Notes: generated by a model from the sequence alone, not told the origin. Positions 34,701 through 43,545 are shown, counted from the stretch's first letter. The stretch is DNA of 64,000 bases from Pseudomonadota bacterium (GCA_023386635.1 JAEWJH010000021.1:1-64000); one strand, 5' to 3'. Translations and numbers: made by a program.

Positions 34701-35915
34701 TCAATTAGCCTTGACCAGCGGGCAGCCACCTTTGTCGAGCGGACGGAACGCCTGTTCGGCCGGCAGCGTGCTGACCAGCTTGTAATAGTCCCACGGCTCC
34801 TTGGATTCCGCCGGCGCTTTCACCTCGAACAGATGCATGGGGTGCATCTTGCGGCCATCGACGCGGATCGTGCCCTGCCCGAACAGCGGATCATCGGTCT
34901 TCATTTCCTTCATCTTGGCGACCACCTTGTCGCCCGTCGTGTCGCCATTCAACGCCTTCACGGCCTTGAGATAGTGCAGCACGGCCGCATAGACGCCCGC
35001 CTGCATCTCGTTCGGCATGTTCTTCTTCGGGTGGAGCTTCTGGAAACGCAGCGACCAGGCCCGCGCCTCCGGCGACTGGTTCCAGTAGAACGGACTCACC
35101 GCCAGCAGTCCTTGCGCCGCCGGGAGGCCTAGTGCGTGGGCGTTGTTGATGATGAAGACCAGCCCTGCCAGCTTCTGCCCGCTCCTGGTCAGCCCAAACT
35201 CGGCCGCCTGCTTGATCGCATTGGTGGTGTCGCCGCCGGCATTGGCGAGCGCAACGATCTTCGCCTTCGAGCTTTGTGCCTGCAGCAGGAACGAGGAGAA
35301 ATCCGATGTGTTGAGCGGATGGCGCACCGCGCCGCTTACCGTGCCACCGTTGGCCTTCACCAGACCCGACGCCGCGCGCTCGAGATCATGGCCGAACGCG
35401 TAATCGCTGGTGAGGAAGAACCAGGTGTCGCCGCCGGAATTGATCACCGAACGCACGAGACTGTAAGCCAAGGCATAATTGTCAAACGTCCAGTGCACAT
35501 TGTTCGGCGTGCATTTCGCGCCGGTGAGATCGGTCGAGACACCGCCGGAAATGAGGAACGTCTTGTTGGCGGCGCGTACGATCTCGCTCACCGACAGCGC
35601 GATGCCGGAATTCGGCACATCGGCGATGGCGTCAACACCATCCACATCCAGCCATTTGCGGGCCATGGTGGTGCCGACATCGACCTTGTTGAAATGGTCG
35701 CCAGCGACGATCTCGACCGGCCGGCCGTTGATCGGGCCGAAGTCTTCCGCCGCCATCCGCGCTGCAACGACCGATCCGACGCCCTGGAAATCGGCGTAGA
35801 CGCCAGAGGCATCGTTGAGCACGCCGATCTTGATCGGCTTGTCGGCGGCGACGGCGCTCGTCGCGCCACCAATGACGGCCGCGACGGCGGCCGCGCGCAG
35901 AATTCCAGACAGCAT
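34701..35915 (-). CDS. Liv-type periplasmic substrate-binding protein without adjacent permease
   Basis: A 404-residue type I periplasmic binding protein with a signal peptide (MLSGILRAAAVAAVIGGATS then AVAADKP). Mature sequence begins IKIGVLNDASGVYADFQG, and DYAFGHDLERAA matches the LivJ pattern. ATG at 35915 follows a GGGGGGAG ribosome-binding site. It lies between the TetR gene and the feruloyl-CoA-synthetase-like gene. No cognate permease or ATPase lies nearby, so it must recruit a transporter encoded elsewhere. Homologues serve aromatic-acid uptake; a lignin-type aromatic acid would fit its neighbours, but this is inference. Confidence 0.9.
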   Translation of the reverse strand: MLSGILRAAAVAAVIGGATSAVAADKPIKIGVLNDASGVYADFQGVGSVVAARMAAEDFGPINGRPVEIVAGDHFNKVDVGTTMARKWLDVDGVDAIADVPNSGIALSVSEIVRAANKTFLISGGVSTDLTGAKCTPNNVHWTFDNYALAYSLVRSVINSGGDTWFFLTSDYAFGHDLERAASGLVKANGGTVSGAVRHPLNTSDFSSFLLQAQSSKAKIVALANAGGDTTNAIKQAAEFGLTRSGQKLAGLVFIINNAHALGLPAAQGLLAVSPFYWNQSPEARAWSLRFQKLHPKKNMPNEMQAGVYAAVLHYLKAVKALNGDTTGDKVVAKMKEMKTDDPLFGQGTIRVDGRKMHPMHLFEVKAPAESKEPWDYYKLVSTLPAEQAFRPLDKGGCPLVKAN

Positions 35916-35958
35916 GGCAGACTCCCCCCTTTTGACGATGACAGTTTTGAAAAGTGGA

Positions 35959-37833
35959 TCAGGCCGAGGCGGCGACTGGCGGTGCGGCCTCGGCCGCAAC
36001 CACCAGCACATCCGGCGACAGCGCCGTGTCGTAGAGCCGGTCGACCAGCGCGGCGCGGCGCTCCAGCACCGCGCGCTGGTTGATATAGCCCTTGTCGGTA
36101 ATCTCGTTGCCGTCGATCGACGGCGGCTCGGTCATCAGCAGCACGCGGGCGATGCGCCGGCTGCTGCCGGGATTGGCGCGGTTGAAGACGTTCAGCGCTT
36201 CACTCAATTTTGCATGCAGCGCCGGATGCGCGATCAGCTCCTGCGGCGAGAGCTTCTCGCCGCATACGCTTTGACAGCCGGCCACATTGGGAAACACCAG
36301 CAAGCCGACTTCGCTGCGGTTATGACCGGTCACCACCGCGTCCTGGATCATCGGCGCAGCCGCGCTGATCGCCGACACTCGAAGGTCGCCGACCGCGACC
36401 CAGGTGCCGCTCGATAGCTTGAAGTTCTCGGACACGCGGCCGTCGAAGCGCAAACCGCGCGTCAACTGCGCCGGATCGACGAAAGTGACGGCATCGCCGA
36501 GCTTGAAATAGCCTTCTTCGTCGAACGCATCTTCGGTGAGATCAGGCCGGCCGTAATAGCCCGGCGTGACATTCTCGCCTTTGACCCGCATCTCCAGCTT
36601 GCCGCCGTCCGGCACCAGCTTGATGCTGGTTCCCGACACCGGCAGGCCCACGCCGCCGATGTCCTGCGCATGCCAGTGGCAGAAGCTGGCCACCGGCGCC
36701 GTCTCGGTCGAGCCGAGCGACGACAGGATCGGCAGCCGCGCGCCGCGATGCTTCACGGCAAGAGCATCCAGCCGCTTCCACAGATGTGGCGGCAGCGCCG
36801 CGCCGGCATAGAAGATGACGTCGAGATCGCCGAACACATGACGCGCGAATGCATCGTCCGCCTCGAGCGCAGGGATTACCATGTCGAAGCCGCGTGGCAC
36901 GTTGAACAGCAGTGTCGACTTGATCGCACGCAGATTAGCGAGCGTCGTGTCGAGCTTGCCCGGCGCCGGCTTTCCGGCGTCGATATACATGGTCCCGCCA
37001 TTGCGCAGGATCTGGTTGAGATTGAAGTTCGTGCCGAACGTATGATTCCACGGCAGCCAATCGACGATCACCGGCGGCCGCTCGGTGAGGAACGGCCAGG
37101 CCTGATCGATGCCCGCGCCATTCGCGCCCATCATCCGCTGGGTGTTGATGACGCCTTTCGGCATGCCGGTCGACCCCGACGTCAGCAGGATTTTCGCGAT
37201 GTTGTCCGGCCCAACGCTGCGATAGTGCTGCGCGACGCGATCGTCGGGCGTGCTCGCCAGCAGATCGGCAAATGTCAGCGCATCCGGGAAATCGGCATCG
37301 GCCGCGTCGGACAGCAGCGTCACGCCCTCGCGCGGCATCGCCGCGAGCGCCCGCGCAAAGGGCTTCAGCGCCGACACATAGATCAGGCTCGGCTTGAAGG
37401 CTTCCGCGATGTACTTCAGCTTGGCGAAGTTTTCCGACATCAGCGAATAAGCCGGCGAGATCGGCATGAACGGAATGCCGACCTGCATCGCGCCGAACTT
37501 CAGCAGCGCCATAGGGATGGAATTGTCGGATAGCGCCGCGACCGGACGCTCTGCGCCGTGGCCACGCTCCAGCAGCGCCTGCGACACGCGATCGATCAGC
37601 GTCACCGCCTCCGCGTAACTCAGACGCCGCCAGTCACCGCTTGCATCGCGCTCGGCGAGAAACGTGCGCTCCGGCGCTTCCCGCGCCCAGCGGCGCAGAT
37701 GATCGCTCAGTTGCGTCGGATAAGCGGCCAGCGGCGTCGCATTGCCGATGACGATCTCGCCGTTGGCGCGCCGCTCGATGGTCGGCGACGGTTCGGCAAG
37801 ACGGATCGGCGCAACGGACGAGTCCAACGGCAT
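35959..37833 (-). CDS. Feruloyl-CoA-synthetase-family acyl-CoA ligase
   Basis: A 624-residue adenylate-forming ligase matching the feruloyl-CoA synthetase family in length and motifs: LLTSGSTGMPKGVINTQRMM (A3), DWLPWNHTFGTN and SSLGSTETAP. KLSSGTWVAVGDLR lies near the C-terminus, where this family differs from other ligases. It lies downstream of operator 37943-37962. Unlike classical ferulate loci there is no enoyl-CoA hydratase/aldolase (Ech) gene nearby. Instead the cluster offers MaoC hydratases and a thiolase, so the substrate may be a phenylpropanoid or related acid handled by a different route. Confidence 0.88.
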   Translation of the reverse strand: MPLDSSVAPIRLAEPSPTIERRANGEIVIGNATPLAAYPTQLSDHLRRWAREAPERTFLAERDASGDWRRLSYAEAVTLIDRVSQALLERGHGAERPVAALSDNSIPMALLKFGAMQVGIPFMPISPAYSLMSENFAKLKYIAEAFKPSLIYVSALKPFARALAAMPREGVTLLSDAADADFPDALTFADLLASTPDDRVAQHYRSVGPDNIAKILLTSGSTGMPKGVINTQRMMGANGAGIDQAWPFLTERPPVIVDWLPWNHTFGTNFNLNQILRNGGTMYIDAGKPAPGKLDTTLANLRAIKSTLLFNVPRGFDMVIPALEADDAFARHVFGDLDVIFYAGAALPPHLWKRLDALAVKHRGARLPILSSLGSTETAPVASFCHWHAQDIGGVGLPVSGTSIKLVPDGGKLEMRVKGENVTPGYYGRPDLTEDAFDEEGYFKLGDAVTFVDPAQLTRGLRFDGRVSENFKLSSGTWVAVGDLRVSAISAAAPMIQDAVVTGHNRSEVGLLVFPNVAGCQSVCGEKLSPQELIAHPALHAKLSEALNVFNRANPGSSRRIARVLLMTEPPSIDGNEITDKGYINQRAVLERRAALVDRLYDTALSPDVLVVAAEAAPPVAASA

Positions 37834-37942
37834 GGGTCGCCTCCCGAAACGGCGCCGTCATCCGCTGTTCATCTCCGACAGCTTTTGCGGCGCATTTTAT
37901 TGTCATTCCAGTGTCCAAACAGAAGCGTCTGGAGTCAAGATA

Positions 37943-37962
37943 TTTTTACGTATACGTAAAAA
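37943..37962. promoter_or_regulatory. TTTTACG-type operator, copy 2 (perfect 20-bp palindrome)
   Basis: TTTTTACGTATACGTAAAAA is a perfect 20-bp inverted repeat, 110 bp upstream of the feruloyl-CoA-synthetase-like start and within the 216-bp gap behind the reductase gene. It defines the consensus for the three sites at 32183, 37943 and 43421. Such symmetry is typical of TetR-family operators. The rest of the gap holds no recognised gene. Confidence 0.85.
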
Positions 37963-38049
37963 CTGAGACCGCGCAAGCCGCAAGCATGAATTACGGCGGA
38001 GCAATCGCGCCGGCCTGCGGACGCTCGCATAGCGACAGTCGGATCAGCG

Positions 38050-39069
38050 TCAGGTCTTCGCCTGCACGAACCTGTCGGTGCGGATATCCGCCTCCAGCAC
38101 ACCGGCCTCCTGTAATCGCGCGACCGCCGCATCGATCATCGGCGGCGGCCCGCAGATATAGGCCTCCAGGCCGAACACATCGCCGAGATGGTCCGCCATC
38201 ACATCGGTCACCAGACCGCGCGACCCGGACCAGCCGGAGTGCGCAGGCTCGTCGGACAGGACCGGCGTGAAGGAGAAACTGGCGTGCTGTTGCGTCCAGC
38301 CCTGCAGCACGTCGAGACAATAGAGCTCGTCCTGCGTACGTGCGCCATACAGCAGATGAATCGGCCGCTTGTCGCGCGTGGCAAACGCGCGGTCGAGCAG
38401 CGACATCATCGGCGCAAGCCCGGTGCCACCGGCGACACACATCGCCGGTCGCCAGTCGTTGCCGGAAAAACCGAAATGACCGAACGGACCGAGCAGTTCC
38501 AGCATGCCGCCTGGAGACAGACCTTGGACGAAATCGCCGATCTTGCCGCCGGGATAGACGCGCACATGAAACGTGATCGTATCGCTGCCCGGCCGGTTCG
38601 CCGCCGAGTAGGTACGGTTCGGCGCAACGCCCGGGACCACCCACTCGAAACACTGGCCGGCATGAAACTCTACCGGCCAAGGTGTCTCGACGGTGACGCC
38701 GTAGATGGTCGGTGTGAGTCGTTCGACGCTCTGGAGCAGCGTGTTGAACGTCGTCGGGCGGATCGAACTGGATTCACTTTCGAGCAGCGGCAGATCAAGC
38801 ACGATGTCGCTACGCGGAAAGCACATGCAGGTGAGAATGTTGCCCTGCGCACGGTGAGCGTCCGTGAAGATCGCCGGATCGGCGCCGGGCAATTCCTGCA
38901 CCTCGCCACTGACGAGCTTCGCCATGCACTCGCCGCACTCACCGGAGCGACAATTGTACGGCACCGGCAAACCGATCTGAATACAGGCATCGAGCAGCGT
39001 CTGATCGCCGCGACAGGTGAGCTCGCTGCCGGACGGCTGTAACCTCACCTCGCAACCAGACGCTGCCAT
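38050..39069 (-). CDS. Ferredoxin-type NAD(P)H oxidoreductase component of the diiron oxygenase
   Basis: A 339-residue electron-transfer protein. It has an N-terminal plant-type [2Fe-2S] ferredoxin (Cys40, Cys45, Cys48 and Cys81 or Cys83 in YNCRSGECGECMAK and LTCMCF). FAD (RTYSAAN) and NAD(P)-binding domains (AGGTGLAPMMSLL, CGPPPMID) follow. This domain order is that of benzoate 1,2-dioxygenase or methane/toluene-type reductases, not of PaaE (FNR first, ferredoxin last). It begins 14 nt after the PaaA-like diiron gene and should deliver two electrons from NAD(P)H to that protein's diiron centre. Confidence 0.92.
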   Translation of the reverse strand: MAASGCEVRLQPSGSELTCRGDQTLLDACIQIGLPVPYNCRSGECGECMAKLVSGEVQELPGADPAIFTDAHRAQGNILTCMCFPRSDIVLDLPLLESESSSIRPTTFNTLLQSVERLTPTIYGVTVETPWPVEFHAGQCFEWVVPGVAPNRTYSAANRPGSDTITFHVRVYPGGKIGDFVQGLSPGGMLELLGPFGHFGFSGNDWRPAMCVAGGTGLAPMMSLLDRAFATRDKRPIHLLYGARTQDELYCLDVLQGWTQQHASFSFTPVLSDEPAHSGWSGSRGLVTDVMADHLGDVFGLEAYICGPPPMIDAAVARLQEAGVLEADIRTDRFVQAKT

Positions 39070-39083
39070 GATAATGCCTTCCG

Positions 39084-39851
39084 TCAGCCGGCGTAAATCG
39101 CGCGATCCGACAGATTGCCGCCGATCGATGCGATGAAGTCGTTGCAGTTCTCCGGCAGCGGCACGCCCCAGTCCTTGGTGATGAAGGCGCGCACCTGCTG
39201 GTAATAGGCGTCCCGCATGCCTTCATTGGTGTCGGATTTGAAACCCCAGTGGCGGTAGCGCTCATTGCTGCGCGACTTCTCACCGCCGAACGAAGCGAGC
39301 CCGACCGGCAACCATTTCAGCACCGCTTTCGCTACTTCCGCTTTGCCTTCCGGTGTCTGCAGCAGGCTTTTCACGCCGTCCATGCCAAGACCGACATGGC
39401 CGTATTCCTCGTTCAGCGTGTCCTGACAAGCCTGACGGAACGGCTCGTAGGGCGACTTGATGAAGTGACGGAACTGATGCGCCGCGGCGCGGTCCACCAG
39501 TGCGAGGAACACCATCTGGTCGGCCCAAGTGTCGATCGGCACGTCGAAGGTGGAGAGATGCGCCTTGTCTTTGACCACCTCTACCCAATCGAGGTTGAGG
39601 TCTTCCAGCAGTTTGCGAAAGCGCAGGTGGTGGCCGTATTCCTCCATCACCGTCTTCGCCATGCGCATCTTAAGGTCGGCGGTCGGCGCTTTCAGAATGC
39701 TGCGCTCGAACGAGTCTGCGCCGAACTCCTCGCTCACCACATGGATGGCGATGATGTTGAGCTGCAGCTTCTTGAACTCTTCGTCCTGATCGAAGAACGC
39801 GGCCGGGGTGACGTTGCCGAGGCCGGTCTGGTTCGGGTTGAGCTGGATCAT
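39084..39851 (-). CDS. PaaA-like ferritin-fold diiron oxygenase, single-subunit type
   Basis: A 255-residue ferritin-like protein related to PaaA of phenylacetyl-CoA epoxidase. Diiron ligand candidates are Glu41/42 (SEEFGADSFER), Glu71-x-x-His74 (EEYGHH) and Glu149-x-x-His152 (NEEYGHVG), giving the E...ExxH...ExxH pattern. It is shorter than typical PaaA (about 310), and no PaaB, PaaC or PaaD homologue accompanies it. The adjacent reductase and CoA ligases suggest oxygenation of a CoA-activated ring or chain. The gene order is leftward: hot-dog, hot-dog, thiolase, aldehyde dehydrogenase, diiron oxygenase, reductase. Family is clear; reaction is undetermined. Confidence 0.88.
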   Translation of the reverse strand: MIQLNPNQTGLGNVTPAAFFDQDEEFKKLQLNIIAIHVVSEEFGADSFERSILKAPTADLKMRMAKTVMEEYGHHLRFRKLLEDLNLDWVEVVKDKAHLSTFDVPIDTWADQMVFLALVDRAAAHQFRHFIKSPYEPFRQACQDTLNEEYGHVGLGMDGVKSLLQTPEGKAEVAKAVLKWLPVGLASFGGEKSRSNERYRHWGFKSDTNEGMRDAYYQQVRAFITKDWGVPLPENCNDFIASIGGNLSDRAIYAG

Positions 39852-39869
39852 GGAGTCCTCCGGGCTGGA

Positions 39870-41345
39870 TTACTGATAGAAGCTGCGCGGTTTCTCGGAG
39901 AGGTCCGCGACGACATTCTTGACCTGAGTAAAGGCGTACATGGTCTCGAACGCATCCTCGCGCCCGTAGCCACTTGCCTTGGTGCCGCCGAACGCGGCAC
40001 CCGACGGAAACAGGTTGTAGCAATTGATCCAGACGCGGCCGGCCTGGATATCTCGCGCGGTCCGGTGCGCGCGGCCGAGATTCTCGGTCCAAATACCGGC
40101 GGCAAGACCATAGTCGAGCAGGTTCGCGGTCTGCATCATCGCGTATTCGTCGGACCATGTCTGGAACGTCAGCACCGGACCGAATATCTCCTGGCTGGCG
40201 ACCACCATGTCCGGTTCGGCGTCCGCGAACACCGTCGGCTGCATGAACAGCGCTTTCGGATAATCCTTCACCGCAAGCCGTCCGCCGCCGGCGATCAGCT
40301 TTGCCCCCTCGCCCTTGCCGATCTCGATATAGCGCAGCACCTCGTTGAGATGCTCTTCGTACACCATGGTGCCCATGGTGGTCGCCTTGTCGAACGGATC
40401 GCCGATCTTGAGCTGCGGAATGAGGTCCACGACCTTCTGCTGCAATTGCTTGGCAACCGAATGATGTACCAGCACACGCGAGCCGGCGGTGCAGACCTGA
40501 CCCTGGTTCATGAAGGCACCGAGCATGATGCCCTGTGCCGCACGATCGAGATCGGCGTCGTCGAATACGATCTGCGCGTTCTTGCCGCCCAGTTCGAGGG
40601 TAAGCTGCTTGGTCGATGGCGCAGCCGCAGCCATCACCCTTCTTCCGGTTTCGACAGAGCCGGTGACGGAGATCTTGCGGATATCCGGATGCGAGACGAT
40701 GGCGACACCCGCCGTCGCGCCGTAACCGGTCAGCACATTGACGATACCGGGCGGCAGGCACTCGGCGATCAGCTTACACATCTCCAGCGTGGTGAGCGGC
40801 GTCGGCTCCGCCGGCTTGTAGATCACGGCATTGCCGGTGGCGATCGCCGGCGCGATCTTGCCGAGGAACATATTGATCGGGAAATTCCACGCGCCGATGA
40901 TGCCGATCACGCCGAGCGGCTCGCGGATGTCGTAGCTCATGATGTCGCCGCCGGGCGAGAACGTGCTTGCCTCCAGGGCGCGGCAGACGCCGGCGTAATA
41001 ACGCAGCCGGTCGGCCGCCGTCATCACATTGGCGTAGCTCTCACGCCATGGCTTGCCGGTGTCGCTGGTCTCGAGCCAGGCGAAGCGGTCAGCGTCCTTC
41101 ACCAGACGATCGGCGAGCTTCAGCATCGCCGCGGAGCGCTTGCGCGATCCGGCGCGCGACCAGGCCGGCCATGCCGCCTTGGCGACGATCACCGCCTCGA
41201 CCACGTCGCGCTCGCTGGCATCCGGGACCGTGCACAACACCTCGCCGGTGATCGGGCTGATGCAATCCATGGTGCGGCTCGACGAGGAGGCGCGCCACTC
41301 GTTGCCGATAAAGAGGTCGTAATGCTTCTGGATCGGATAAGACAT
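39870..41345 (-). CDS. Aldehyde dehydrogenase family protein
   Basis: A 491-residue NAD(P)-dependent aldehyde dehydrogenase. The active-site cysteine is in NQGQVCTAGSR, the glutamate in LTLELGGKNAQ, and the cofactor motif in ISVTGSVETGRRV. Length is standard. The ATG at 41345 fits the family N-terminus (HYDLFIGNEW); the longer frame overlaps the thiolase gene. Positioned 18 nt before the diiron oxygenase gene. It would oxidise an aldehyde arising from ring opening or side-chain cleavage, as PaaZ or BoxD do in the known CoA epoxidase pathways, although here no hydrolase domain is attached. Confidence 0.92.
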   Translation of the reverse strand: MSYPIQKHYDLFIGNEWRASSSSRTMDCISPITGEVLCTVPDASERDVVEAVIVAKAAWPAWSRAGSRKRSAAMLKLADRLVKDADRFAWLETSDTGKPWRESYANVMTAADRLRYYAGVCRALEASTFSPGGDIMSYDIREPLGVIGIIGAWNFPINMFLGKIAPAIATGNAVIYKPAEPTPLTTLEMCKLIAECLPPGIVNVLTGYGATAGVAIVSHPDIRKISVTGSVETGRRVMAAAAPSTKQLTLELGGKNAQIVFDDADLDRAAQGIMLGAFMNQGQVCTAGSRVLVHHSVAKQLQQKVVDLIPQLKIGDPFDKATTMGTMVYEEHLNEVLRYIEIGKGEGAKLIAGGGRLAVKDYPKALFMQPTVFADAEPDMVVASQEIFGPVLTFQTWSDEYAMMQTANLLDYGLAAGIWTENLGRAHRTARDIQAGRVWINCYNLFPSGAAFGGTKASGYGREDAFETMYAFTQVKNVVADLSEKPRSFYQ

Positions 41346-41356
41346 GCTGAGAGACC

Positions 41357-42526
41357 TCACACCGTCAACAGATGAACCGTGGCGAACGCAGAATCGCGGC
41401 CGAGCAATCCGCCCGCCATCTGCGCGAGCCCGACTTTTGCGCCGGCGACCTGAGCCGCGCCGGCGCGGCCGGCGAGTTGTTCGTGAATCTCGAGAATTTG
41501 CGCGACGCCTGTCGCGCCGACCGGATGGCCGCGGCTGGTAAGCCCGCCGCTGACATTCACCGGAATCCGCCCGCCGAGGCTGGTCGCGCCCTGGTCCACC
41601 AGCGCGACGGCGCCGCCGCGCGCACACAGCATCAGGTCCTCGATATCGAAGAGTTCCTGCGGAGCACTCGGATCGTGCACCTCAGCCACCGATACATCGG
41701 ACGGCGCGATGCCAGCGGCGTCATACGCCGCCTTCGCGGCGCGATGCGTCGCATTGCCTTCCGCATCGCCGTCCGGCACGCCGGAAACAACGCTCGATGC
41801 GGCAATGACGCTGCCGGAGATTCCATGGCGGCGGGCAAACTCCTCGCTGACAAGGATGACGCAAGCCGCCCCGTCGACCATACCGCCGCACATGGCTCGA
41901 GTAAGCGGCGCGATCACCACCTTGTCGGCGAGCACACCCTCCACTGTCAGCGGCGCACGCTCGGCGGCACGTTCGTTGAGGGCGGCATGAGCACGATTCT
42001 TGACCGCAACCTTCGCGAAATGCGTCGGCGTCGCCCCGTAGCTCGCCATGTATGTGTTGGCGCGCTCCGCATTGACGTCCATGAACACCGAACGCCCTGC
42101 ATCCGGCGGCGGATGATCGGTGGCCGACGCCAGCGCTGCGAATGAGCGCGCTTTGTCACTATGGGTCAGCTTCTCGGAACCGAGCACCAGCACGCAGTCA
42201 TATTGTCCGTAGGCGATGGCGCTCCAGGCGAGATGCACCGCATCGGAGCCGCTGGAGCAGGCATTCTTCACGGTGCGCATCGGCACCCGCGTGAGGCCAG
42301 CGGGCGCGAGTAACACCTGCGCCAGGATCGATTCCTGCCCGGCAAGCGCGCCGCCGAAGGCATTGCCGACAAAGGCAGCTTCGATGTCCTTCGCGGTCAA
42401 TCCGACCGCAGCCAGCGCGTCACGGACCACCGGCGCGGCGATTGCCGTCAACGGCTGGTCGACGAAGCGGCCAAAGCGGCCGATCGCACCACCCGCGACA
42501 AGAACGCGCTGCACCGGACGGCTCAT
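41357..42526 (-). CDS. SCP-x/lipid-transfer-type thiolase
   Basis: A 389-residue thiolase-superfamily protein. The acyl-accepting cysteine is in VKNACSSGSDAVHLA, and GHPVGATG gives the catalytic histidine. The EVHDPSAPQE segment is typical of the SCP-x-type branch. The second catalytic cysteine motif of classical thiolases (CxG near the C-terminus) is absent, as usual for this branch; the end reads AGGLLGRDSAF. ATG at 42526 overlaps the upstream hot-dog stop by one base (TGATG). It often pairs with small hot-dog or OB-fold proteins. Probably cleaves or forms a 3-oxoacyl-CoA in the same pathway. Confidence 0.88.
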   Translation of the reverse strand: MSRPVQRVLVAGGAIGRFGRFVDQPLTAIAAPVVRDALAAVGLTAKDIEAAFVGNAFGGALAGQESILAQVLLAPAGLTRVPMRTVKNACSSGSDAVHLAWSAIAYGQYDCVLVLGSEKLTHSDKARSFAALASATDHPPPDAGRSVFMDVNAERANTYMASYGATPTHFAKVAVKNRAHAALNERAAERAPLTVEGVLADKVVIAPLTRAMCGGMVDGAACVILVSEEFARRHGISGSVIAASSVVSGVPDGDAEGNATHRAAKAAYDAAGIAPSDVSVAEVHDPSAPQELFDIEDLMLCARGGAVALVDQGATSLGGRIPVNVSGGLTSRGHPVGATGVAQILEIHEQLAGRAGAAQVAGAKVGLAQMAGGLLGRDSAFATVHLLTV

Positions 42527-42927
42527 CAACCGACCTCCAACTCGGCAACGCCACGCGCGGTTTCCGTGCCGTCGCTCTTGCGGGCGCTGAGCGCGCAGAC
42601 GAGCCGCGGCGATGTCGCTGTTACCTCGGCGCGCAAGGTCAAGCTGTCTTCGGGATAGACCGGCGCGGTAAATGTGACATCGAGCACGCGCAACGCGACG
42701 GTGCCCGCCGCATCGGACAGCAAACGCGCGAACTGCGCCGTGGTCATCGGCCCCTGCTGCAGCACGGTCTTGAAACCGGCCTTGGCGGCGAAGGCATCGT
42801 CCACATGGATCGGATTGGGATCTTCCGTCGCCTGCGAGAACTGCGCGACACGCGCACGCCCCGTGGGCGGCAGCGTCGTCTCGAACAGCACATCACCAGC
42901 GGTATAGGCGCGCTTGCTCATGGTCAT
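42526..42927 (-). CDS. MaoC-like hot-dog hydratase subunit
   Basis: A 133-residue hot-dog protein with the hydratase motif FSQATEDPNPIHVDDAFAA (Asp and His of the catalytic pair) and VLQQGPMTTAQF. It lies 12 nt after a FAS1-like N-terminal hot-dog gene. Such adjacent short genes commonly encode a heteromeric enoyl-CoA hydratase in which this chain carries the active site. ATG at 42927 or 42921; the ribosome-binding GGCGG fits the second slightly better. Translationally coupled to the thiolase gene. Confidence 0.88.
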   Translation of the reverse strand: MTMSKRAYTAGDVLFETTLPPTGRARVAQFSQATEDPNPIHVDDAFAAKAGFKTVLQQGPMTTAQFARLLSDAAGTVALRVLDVTFTAPVYPEDSLTLRAEVTATSPRLVCALSARKSDGTETARGVAELEVG

Positions 42928-42939
42928 ATCCGCCGTCGG

Positions 42940-43380
42940 TCAGGATTGCTTGACGAGGCGCGTCACCTCGCGCACGGCCAGCCGGTCCGTTCCGGCGAAA
43001 CGGTATTCAAACCTCACGTCGGCGAACCAGACCGTACCGCGCTTACCGGTCTTCTCGACCATCTTGTCGACGGTCACTGTAACGTCGAACGCATCGTCGA
43101 ACGTGATCGGCGTAAACCATTCATAACGCTGGCCGCCGTGCAGGGCCTTTTCGCGCGGTATGTCCAAATCCTTGAACAGGTTCACGCCCAGCGTCTCGCC
43201 GCGCAGGAAAACGAGATAGGTGGGCGGTGGCGCCGCCGGCTCGGCATCGACACCCAGCGCTGCCATGAATTCACGGGCCCGCGCGCGATCCGGCGTCAGC
43301 CGGTACGGCGGATAGACATGCCCCTGCATCGACATCTTCATCGGCAAACGGTCCGGTTGACGGCCGTCAGCGACAGCCAC
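42940..43380 (-). CDS. FAS1-like hot-dog protein (non-catalytic MaoC partner)
   Basis: A 146-residue protein resembling the N-terminal 'FAS1-like dehydratase' hot-dog half of two-domain MaoC proteins, with YPPYRLTPDRAREF-type N-terminal and FDVTVTVDKMVEKTGKRGTV segments. It lacks the Asp-His hydratase motif, so it probably stabilises the catalytic hot-dog encoded next. GTG at 43380 follows GAGGGC. It is the first gene of the leftward unit, with operator 43421-43438 only 41 bp upstream; the whole unit to 38050 may be read from that promoter. Confidence 0.83.
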   Translation of the reverse strand: MAVADGRQPDRLPMKMSMQGHVYPPYRLTPDRARAREFMAALGVDAEPAAPPPTYLVFLRGETLGVNLFKDLDIPREKALHGGQRYEWFTPITFDDAFDVTVTVDKMVEKTGKRGTVWFADVRFEYRFAGTDRLAVREVTRLVKQS

Positions 43381-43420
43381 GCCCTCAAGTATAGGCGCGG
43401 CAAAAGCCGGGTCAATGATT

Positions 43421-43438
43421 TTTTACGTATATGTAAAA
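43421..43438. promoter_or_regulatory. TTTTACG-type operator, copy 3
   Basis: TTTTACGTATATGTAAAA is an 18-bp inverted repeat with one mismatched symmetric pair (43427/43432), 41 bp upstream of the GTG start at 43380. It matches the sites at 32183 and 37943. The three copies mark the promoters of the ligase, the second ligase, and the hot-dog/thiolase/oxygenase unit. Confidence 0.8.
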
Positions 43439-43545
43439 TACAGCTCTAGTCATGCGAAGAGTTGACCTCCCGATGCCGGACCCACGGACGGCCAGACAAT
43501 TTTCGCAAGCCCTTAGAAGACCGGCGGGCGAATCACATGCAGAAC

